Shown here: one piece after another, positions 58,899-64,000 of the stretch
Position numbering within the stretch: the first letter of the stretch is position 1
Layout of the letters: every line of letters starts with the position of its first letter
Source of the DNA: Chromatiales bacterium
Lineage (GTDB): Bacteria; Pseudomonadota; Gammaproteobacteria; Steroidobacterales; GCA-2729495
Direction of reading: 5' to 3'
Assembly (NCBI GenBank): GCA_024234935.1
Contig: JACKNI010000006.1
Span: 1 to 64,000, forward strand
DNA: 64,000 nt
Program-made: the position numbers and the translations under genes
The notes under the pieces: generated by a model
Told to the model about the DNA's origin: nothing
What the model saw: the letters and a program-made list of their open reading frames with translations, nothing else
Databases searched by the model: none

Positions 58899-59815
58899 TT
58901 CCTTGTCAGAGGCAGTGAAGCGTCGCCAAAACGTTCGTGGAAGGCTGCGGCGCTGCGGATCTCCGCGCCGAGTTCGAATTCCAGCAGGCGTAATATCCCG
59001 TCAACACACAGTGCCTGTACTTCGCCGGCATGCCAGCGCAATACCGGCTCGGCAGTGGCCGGCCCGGGGGCCGGCAACGAGCGGAAAATACGCAGCGCCA
59101 GACCGCCGGCTTCCGAAAACGCGCCCGGGTACGGCGGAGCGACAGCGCGCACCAGATTGTGGATGCTCGCCACGCCGGCACGCCAGTCGATACGGCCATC
59201 CGCGGCGGTACGGCGCCCATGATAACTGCCGGCGGCGAGGTTTTGCGGCATGAGGCGTGCGTTGCCCGCCACCAGCGCCGGCAGGCAGCGGTGCAGTGTC
59301 AGTTCGGCGGCGACCGTGACCTTCTGGAAGACCTCGAATGCCGTGTCGTCCGGCAGGATCGGTACCGCCTGCTGATCGACGATGGCGCCGGCATCCGGCT
59401 TGTCGGCCATGACATGCAGGGTGGCGCCGGTCTCCGTCGCCCCGTGCAGCACGGCCCAGTTCACCGGTACCCGGCCGCGGAACTGCGGCAGCAGGGAGCC
59501 GTGCATGTTGTAGGCGCCGCGCTTTGCCAGGCCGAGCAGCGGAGCGCCGAGCATCTGCCGGTAATAGAAGGAGAAGATGAAATCCGGTGCGGCGGCCGCG
59601 ATCTGCGCGAGGACCTCCGGCGTGTTGGCATCCTCCGGCGTGATGACCGGGATGCCGTGCCAGCCCGCATGACGGGCGACGCTCTCGAACCAGATTTCCT
59701 CTCCGGGCTGGTCTGCGTGCGAGACGACCAGCGGAACCTCGATGCCCCGGGCCAGCAGCACGCGCAGGCAACGGACGCCGACATTGTGGTAGGCGAAGAC
59801 GACGGCCCGGGTCAA
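58895..59815 (-). CDS. ArnA formyltransferase half (split ArnA)
   Basis: The 306-residue protein equals the N-terminal half of ArnA. It has the formyltransferase triad N103, H105 and D141 (AYNMHGSLLP, ADKPDAGAIVD) and a C-terminal OB-like domain. It formylates UDP-Ara4N from 10-formyl-THF. Its stop overlaps the next gene, so gene order matches domain order in fused ArnA. It overlaps arnC by four bases on the other side. Confidence 0.9.
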   Translation of the reverse strand: MTRAVVFAYHNVGVRCLRVLLARGIEVPLVVSHADQPGEEIWFESVARHAGWHGIPVITPEDANTPEVLAQIAAAAPDFIFSFYYRQMLGAPLLGLAKRGAYNMHGSLLPQFRGRVPVNWAVLHGATETGATLHVMADKPDAGAIVDQQAVPILPDDTAFEVFQKVTVAAELTLHRCLPALVAGNARLMPQNLAAGSYHGRRTAADGRIDWRAGVASIHNLVRAVAPPYPGAFSEAGGLALRIFRSLPAPGPATAEPVLRWHAGEVQALCVDGILRLLEFELGAEIRSAAAFHERFGDASLPLTRN

Positions 59816-60774
59816 TGCGGGTCTTCCGGGCGCTCGAGTATGGCGCTGATCAGGTAGCGCGGCCGCTTCCGGACTTCCTCATAGATGCGCCCGATGTACT
59901 CGCCGAGCAGGCCGAGGCCGAACAGCGAGATGCCGATCAGGAAAAAGGCGATGGCGAACAGGGTGAAAAGGCCTTCGGCTTCCGGGCCGATGAGCAGGCG
60001 CCGGATCAGCAGGAAGACCACGAAAGCCAGCGACACCAGCGAGACCAGCACACCGGCCACGGAAAACAGTTGCACGGGCAGAATGGAAAAGCTGGTCATC
60101 AGGTCGAAATTGAGCTTGATGAGCCGGTATACCGAGTACTTGGATTCACCGGCAGCGCGTTCCTCGTGGCTGACCTCGATCTCGACCGGATCTGCCGCAA
60201 ACATGTAGCCGAGCGCGGGAATGAAGGAATTGCCTTCGCTGCACTGGTTGATGGCGTCGACGATCTGCCGCGAGTAGCCGCGAAACATGCAGCCCTGGTC
60301 GGTCATGTGGATGCGCGTGGTGCGTTCGCGGATGCGGTTGATGATCCGGGAGGCATAGCGCCGCCAGGCATTGTCCTGCCGGTTGGTGCGGATGGTGCCC
60401 ACGTAGTCATGGCCGGCGTCGAACTCGGCGACCAGCTTGCCGATATCCTCCGGCGGATTCTGCAGATCGGCGTCGAGCGTCAGGATGAAGCGTCCGCGGC
60501 TGTGGCTGAAGCCGGCGAGGATGGCGCGGTGCTGGCCGAAGTTGCTGGTGAACAGCACCACGCGGGTCACGTCCGGGCGCAGCTCGAACTGGGCGCGCAG
60601 CACGCCGGCGGACCGGTCGCGGCTGCCGTCGTTGACGAAAATCAGCTCGTAGCTGCGCCCCAGTGCGTCGAGTGCCGGGTAGAGTCGCGCGAACAGCAGC
60701 GGCAGGCTGGCCTCTTCGTTGTATACCGGGATGACGATGGACAGTTCAGGTTGCAAGGCGGGCAAGCTCTCCAT
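59812..60774 (-). CDS. arnC: ArnC-like undecaprenyl-P-Ara4FN transferase
   Basis: The 320-residue GT2 enzyme has a cytoplasmic catalytic domain with LSIVIPVYNEEASLPLLFAR and the metal-binding ILTLDADLQNPPEDI. Two C-terminal membrane helices follow (LFSVAGVLVSLVSLAFVVFL, LFTLFAIAFFLIGISLFGLG). It attaches Ara4FN to undecaprenyl phosphate. Position between arnB and arnA fits the pathway. The four-base overlap with the formyltransferase gene implies coupled translation. Confidence 0.9.
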   Translation of the reverse strand: MESLPALQPELSIVIPVYNEEASLPLLFARLYPALDALGRSYELIFVNDGSRDRSAGVLRAQFELRPDVTRVVLFTSNFGQHRAILAGFSHSRGRFILTLDADLQNPPEDIGKLVAEFDAGHDYVGTIRTNRQDNAWRRYASRIINRIRERTTRIHMTDQGCMFRGYSRQIVDAINQCSEGNSFIPALGYMFAADPVEIEVSHEERAAGESKYSVYRLIKLNFDLMTSFSILPVQLFSVAGVLVSLVSLAFVVFLLIRRLLIGPEAEGLFTLFAIAFFLIGISLFGLGLLGEYIGRIYEEVRKRPRYLISAILERPEDPH

Positions 60775-60785
60775 GGGCGGCTGGC

Positions 60786-61913
60786 TCAGGCCTGCCGCTT
60801 GCGCAGGGTGTCGGCGACTGCGGCGCAGACGCGCTCCACGTCGCTGGCGGTCATGGCCGGAAACAGCGGCAGCGTGACCAGGCCACGACCGAGGCGCTCG
60901 GCCACCGGAAAGTCGCCGTCACTGTAGCCCAGCGCACGATACAGCGCGAGCCTGTGGATGGCCGGATAATGCACGCCGATGCCGATGGCGTGTTCGGCCA
61001 TGGTGGCGATGAAGCGGCCGCGGTCAGTGCCCTCGGGCAGGACCAGCTGGAACATGTGCCAGTTGCTTTGCCTGAAGTCGGCCGGCGGCAGCTCGCAGCC
61101 GAGCTTCCGGTCCAAGGTGGCAAAGTAATGCTGCGCGAGTTCGCGACGGCGGGCAGTGAAGGCCTCGAGCTGACGCAGCTGGCCGAGGCCGATGCGCGCG
61201 GCGATGTCGGTGAGATTGTGTTTGCCGCCGGCCACGCTGACTTCGATTTCGCCATCGGGAAAGCGTTCGACGCCCTGCAGCCGCAGCAACTCGCAGCGAC
61301 GCGCCTCGTCCGCATCGTTGCACACCAGGCAGCCGCCCTCGCCGGTCGTGATGTTCTTGTTGGCATGAAAGCTGATGGCCACCAGGTCGCCGCTGCTGCC
61401 GATGGTCCGGCCATTCCAGTTGGCGCCCATCGACTGGGCCGCGTCCTCGATCACCCGCAGCTGGTGGCGCCTTGCGATGGCATAAAGCTGGTCGCGATCA
61501 ACCGGCAGGCCGGCGAAGTCCACCGGCAGGATCGCGCGCGTGCGCGGCGTGATGGCGGCTTCCACCTTGTCGAGATCGATGTTGCGCGTGGCAGCCGCGA
61601 CGTCGACAAACACCGGTCGTGCGCCGGCGCGAAGCACCACGTTTGCCGTTGCCACCCAGGACAGTGGCGTGGTGATCACTTCATCACCGGGGCCGACACC
61701 GGCGAGCGTCAGGGCGATTTCCAGCGCCCCGGTCGCGGAACTGAGTGCCCGTACCGGCCGCCCGCCGCAGTGGGCCGACAACGCTGCTTCGAAGGCCCTG
61801 ACCTGCGGGCCGCTGGTGATCCAGCCGGAACGCAGGACTTCCGCCACACCGGCGATGGTGTCCTCATCGATGGATGGGCGGGTAAAGGGCAGAAAGTCCG
61901 GCGGGCCGCTCAT
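60786..61913 (-). CDS. arnB: ArnB-like UDP-Ara4N aminotransferase
   Basis: The 375-residue DegT/DnrJ/EryC1 enzyme has PLP lysine K186 in ISFHANKNITTGEGG and the EDAAQSMGA aspartate. It uses glutamate to aminate UDP-4-keto-pentose. ATG 61913 was chosen because it overlaps the cupin gene stop as ATGA; 61934 is also in frame. Related sugar aminotransferases look alike, but the whole operon supports ArnB. Confidence 0.85.
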   Translation of the reverse strand: MSGPPDFLPFTRPSIDEDTIAGVAEVLRSGWITSGPQVRAFEAALSAHCGGRPVRALSSATGALEIALTLAGVGPGDEVITTPLSWVATANVVLRAGARPVFVDVAAATRNIDLDKVEAAITPRTRAILPVDFAGLPVDRDQLYAIARRHQLRVIEDAAQSMGANWNGRTIGSSGDLVAISFHANKNITTGEGGCLVCNDADEARRCELLRLQGVERFPDGEIEVSVAGGKHNLTDIAARIGLGQLRQLEAFTARRRELAQHYFATLDRKLGCELPPADFRQSNWHMFQLVLPEGTDRGRFIATMAEHAIGIGVHYPAIHRLALYRALGYSDGDFPVAERLGRGLVTLPLFPAMTASDVERVCAAVADTLRKRQA

Positions 61914-62470
61914 GGTTGCGCGGTTTGCATCCACTGCAGATAGCTTGCGGCACCCGCTGACCGTTCGGCCGGCGCCCAGCTCGCGAAGTCGGCTTCGGGC
62001 GTCGGAATGTAGGCGCCTTCCTTGATCTCCATCGCGAGTGTGCCCGGCTGCATGCAGACATAGGCATGGAAGACGCCCGGCGGAATTTCGGTGGCGACGG
62101 TGGTGTCAGGCGACAGCGGAATGCGCCGGGTGAGTTCGCCCGCAGCGCTGAACACCAGCAGGTCAATGCGCCCCTTCAGCACCATGAAGTACTCCCACTT
62201 GTGGGCTTCCGGGTGGCGGTGGGGGCGCATGTAGGTATCGGGTTCGGTGGCGATGAACAGCCGCTGGACGTTGGCATCCAGCGAAGCATGGACATTCAGG
62301 TGGGCGCGCCGGCGTTCGGCGGCGACGGCCTTGCCGGACAGTTCGTCCAGAGCCGCGGCCGTGATGGTCTTGATCACGGGGTCGGATCCCTGAGGGCTTG
62401 CAAGGTCGTTGCTCATGCGCGGGGCTGGCTGGTCGGGGAGGGCGCGATACTGCTGCATTGACCGGTCCAA
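61910..62470 (-). CDS. WbuC-like cupin metalloprotein in the arn operon
   Basis: The 186-residue protein is a small cupin with metal-binding TYMRPHRHPEAHKWEYFMVL and a second site PPGVFHAYVCMQPGTLAMEI, as in WbuC-family proteins of polysaccharide loci. It is not part of the classical arn set. Starts at 62458 or 62416 are also possible. It may be a sugar-modifying enzyme or a regulator of the operon. Confidence 0.75.
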   Translation of the reverse strand: MDRSMQQYRALPDQPAPRMSNDLASPQGSDPVIKTITAAALDELSGKAVAAERRRAHLNVHASLDANVQRLFIATEPDTYMRPHRHPEAHKWEYFMVLKGRIDLLVFSAAGELTRRIPLSPDTTVATEIPPGVFHAYVCMQPGTLAMEIKEGAYIPTPEADFASWAPAERSAGAASYLQWMQTAQP

Positions 62471-62485
62471 GTCCAGCCGCCGGCC

Positions 62486-62857
62486 TCAGCTGCGGGCCAC
62501 CAGCCAGGTGCCCACGATGATGGTGAAAATGCCGGCCATGCGCATCGGTGTGATGCCTTCATCGAACAGCCACCAGGCGCCCACCGCACTGACGATATAG
62601 CCCAGCGACAGCATCGGGTAGGCCACGCTGACGTCGACGCGGGTCAGGGCCAGGATCCACACCACGACGCTGACGGCATAGCAGCCGAGACCGACGATGA
62701 TGGCCGGATTCGTGGCCAGCCGCAGGGCGATGTTGCCGGCATTGGCGAGCACCAGGTCGACGCTGCGCAGGTCGCTCGCACCGGCTTTCAGCAGCAGCTG
62801 GGCACTGGCATTGAGAAAGACCCCGATCAGGATCAGGGCAAGGCTGCTGGCTTTCAC
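62486..62857 (-). CDS. SMR-like ArnE/ArnF flippase subunit
   Basis: The 123-residue four-helix protein begins LALILIGVFLNASAQLLLKAG and contains LALTRVDVSVAYPMLSLGYI and GAWWLFDEGITPMRMAGI, the ArnE/ArnF pattern. These pairs flip undecaprenyl-P-Ara4N across the membrane. Only one subunit is present here, so it may act as a homodimer. The start is GTG 62857 with GAGGGAG upstream. It leads the operon. Confidence 0.85.
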   Translation of the reverse strand: MKASSLALILIGVFLNASAQLLLKAGASDLRSVDLVLANAGNIALRLATNPAIIVGLGCYAVSVVVWILALTRVDVSVAYPMLSLGYIVSAVGAWWLFDEGITPMRMAGIFTIIVGTWLVARS

Positions 62858-62949
62858 GGGGCATTCTCCCTCGGGTGGTGAGTCAGGACTCGGTGTCCGC
62901 GGCAGTTCCGGGCCGAGCTTACCGGGTTTGCGCGGGATACGGGAATCGG

Positions 62950-62960
62950 CATTTATACTC
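62950..62960. promoter_or_regulatory. Divergent promoter zone for the arn operon and MBL gene
   Basis: The string TTTATACT reads as a -10 both ways: TATACT (62954-62959) for the plus strand and TATAAA (62952-62957) for the minus strand, about 95 bases before the first arn gene. No clear -35 or PmrA-type box was seen. Overlap would make the two directions compete. Confidence 0.3.
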
Positions 62961-62993
62961 CGGTCGCCGGATATGGAGCGGGATACAAACGCC

Positions 62994-63845
62994 ATGCAAC
63001 GCTGGAAAGTCGGCGACGTCACGATCACGCGGATCATCGAGACCGAAGACGCATCGATGAGTGCCGCGATCATGCTGCCCGAGGCGACGCCGGCCAATCT
63101 CGCACCGATCGACTGGCTCAGGCCGCACTTCGTGACGCCGCAGGGACAGCTCATCAGCAGCATTCACTCGCTGCTGGTCGAGAGTTGTGGCCAGCGGATT
63201 GTCATCGACACCTGCCTCGGCAATGACAAGCCGCGCATCGTGCCGCAGTGGAACCGGCGCCAGGGGCAGTTTCTCGAGGAGATCGCCGCGGCCGGCTTTC
63301 CGCGCGAGCGCGTCGACTTCGTGGTCTGCACGCACCTGCATCCGGACCATGTGGGCTGGAACACCATGCTCATCGACGGCCGCTGGCAGCCGACTTTCCC
63401 CTCCGCGCGCTACCTCTTCAGCGCGCAGGACTGGGCCTGGCTCGACAAGGCGCCGGTCAGTCCGCTCGGCGACTACGCCGGGGATTCAGTGCGACCGGTA
63501 TTCGACACGGGGCAGGGCGAATGTGTCGCCCCTGATTTCCGCATCACCGACGAGGTCTGGCTCGAGTCGACGCCGGGTCATTCACCGGGCCATGTGTCGA
63601 TCCGCATCGCATCGCGGGGCGAGCAGGCGGTCGTGACCGGCGACCTCATGCATCACCCCTGCCAGCTGGCCCGGCCGCACTGGTCCAGCCCATTTGATTT
63701 CGACAAGGCCATGGCCTTGCGCACCCGGCTCGATTTCATCGCGCGCTACGGCGATGCGCCGGTGCTGGTGTTCGGCAGCCACTTCGCCACGCCCTCGGCG
63801 GGCCGCATCGTGCGCGACGGGGATGCCTGGCGGCTCGCGGTCTGA
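62994..63845 (+). CDS. MBL-fold metallo-hydrolase
   Basis: The 283-residue protein has the metallo-beta-lactamase zinc motif CTHLHPDHVGWN, then TPGHSPGHVSI, TGDLMHHP and the terminal GSHFATPSAG. The fold resembles AHL-lactonase-like or quorum-quenching hydrolases, but many subfamilies share this. ATG 62994 was chosen for its GGGA site; ATG 62973 is in frame. It is transcribed away from the arn operon. Confidence 0.85.
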   Translation: MQRWKVGDVTITRIIETEDASMSAAIMLPEATPANLAPIDWLRPHFVTPQGQLISSIHSLLVESCGQRIVIDTCLGNDKPRIVPQWNRRQGQFLEEIAAAGFPRERVDFVVCTHLHPDHVGWNTMLIDGRWQPTFPSARYLFSAQDWAWLDKAPVSPLGDYAGDSVRPVFDTGQGECVAPDFRITDEVWLESTPGHSPGHVSIRIASRGEQAVVTGDLMHHPCQLARPHWSSPFDFDKAMALRTRLDFIARYGDAPVLVFGSHFATPSAGRIVRDGDAWRLAV

Positions 63846-63848
63846 GCG

Positions 63849-63887
63849 GCCCCGGCCATCGTGTTCATGGTGACCGCTGGCCGGGGC
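63849..63887 (+). terminator. Terminator-like hairpin after the MBL gene
   Basis: GCCCCGGCCA (63849-63858) pairs perfectly with TGGCCGGGGC (63878-63887) around a 19-base loop, and TTT follows. It begins three bases after the MBL stop codon. The long loop lowers confidence. Confidence 0.6.
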
Positions 63888-63973
63888 TTTGCTGCTTCTG
63901 CAGGTCGACGGTGCTGCGAACAGGGTGATTTCTGCTAGCCTGTGCGGAAAACGAGCATAAACGAGACATCCTG

Positions 63974-64000
63974 ATGCAATTGTTCTCCCGGTTGATGCCC
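63974..64000 (+). CDS. Possible start of a gene cut by the window end
   Basis: ATG 63974 opens nine codons (MQLFSRLMP) to the window end. A weak GAGACATCC lies upstream. Nothing can be said about its product. Confidence 0.25.

Noticed and set aside
1..64000. CRISPR array
   Set aside because: No regularly spaced short repeats were found; the repeats present are few and structured differently.

Overview
This is GC-rich chromosomal DNA from a proteobacterium, most likely a gammaproteobacterium of a Steroidobacter/Woeseia/Xanthomonadales-like lineage. The evidence for that is indirect: a PA2778/PA2779 pair, an arn (lipid A aminoarabinose) operon, a TonB-dependent receptor, an RND efflux set and a REP hairpin of the type common in GC-rich gammaproteobacteria. 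No rRNA or ribosomal protein gene is present to fix the taxonomy. About 65 protein genes, one tRNA-Arg and several repeats are supported.

Bases 1-5.6 kb are an accessory region. It opens with structured repeats whose 3' ends look like the tail of a tRNA gene, and a 33-base exact direct repeat (166-198 and 1703-1735) encloses a small toxin-antitoxin graveyard. This holds an intact GNAT toxin/RHH antitoxin pair, a scrap of a type I restriction HsdR subunit, a truncated CopG antitoxin, and a collapsed brnT next to an intact brnA. Next comes a compact cassette of MazG-like NTP pyrophosphohydrolase, HIT protein and HNH nuclease (1867-3826). It looks like a nucleic-acid or nucleotide-directed defence or stress module and is one of the two best candidates here for an undescribed system. 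A YHYH/SHOCT protein, an orphan MerR regulator and a second TA pair (5110-5608) close the region.

Bases 5.7-20.4 kb look metabolic and catabolic. Two divergent operons, YciI / FAD-linked oxidase / membrane protein / nitrilase-like (minus) and Tat-exported nitrilase-like / NAD(P)-binding reductase (plus), are flanked by a flavodoxin-like reductase, an ABC exporter, a luciferase-like monooxygenase, a RIO kinase and a frameshifted TonB receptor. Both nitrilase-like proteins deviate at the usual catalytic positions, so the pathway cannot be named.

Bases 20.4-32 kb carry housekeeping and stress genes: the PA2778/PA2779 pair, pyrB, a GST, and tRNA-Arg(UCG) followed by a terminator and a second copy of the tRNA-tail repeat. 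Then come an APC permease with a C-terminal Usp-like region, a TM-helix channel-like protein, a thioredoxin-like protein, an HPF/RaiA-like protein, a DUF2141 protein, a methyltransferase and a phosphoketolase.

Bases 32-41 kb hold a minus-strand operon of sulfide:quinone oxidoreductase, DUF2892 protein, RND adaptor, RND pump and TolC, then a di-haem cytochrome c peroxidase/MauG-like protein and a cytochrome c. Bases 41.5-53.3 kb are a tightly packed plus-strand run: flavoprotein, DUF2779 nuclease-like protein, membrane protein, TerC, universal stress protein, ppc, mgtA and hemolysin III-like protein. Bases 55.2-62.9 kb are a complete minus-strand arn operon in which ArnA is split into two genes and a WbuC-like cupin gene is inserted. 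A divergent metallo-hydrolase gene and a terminator end the window.
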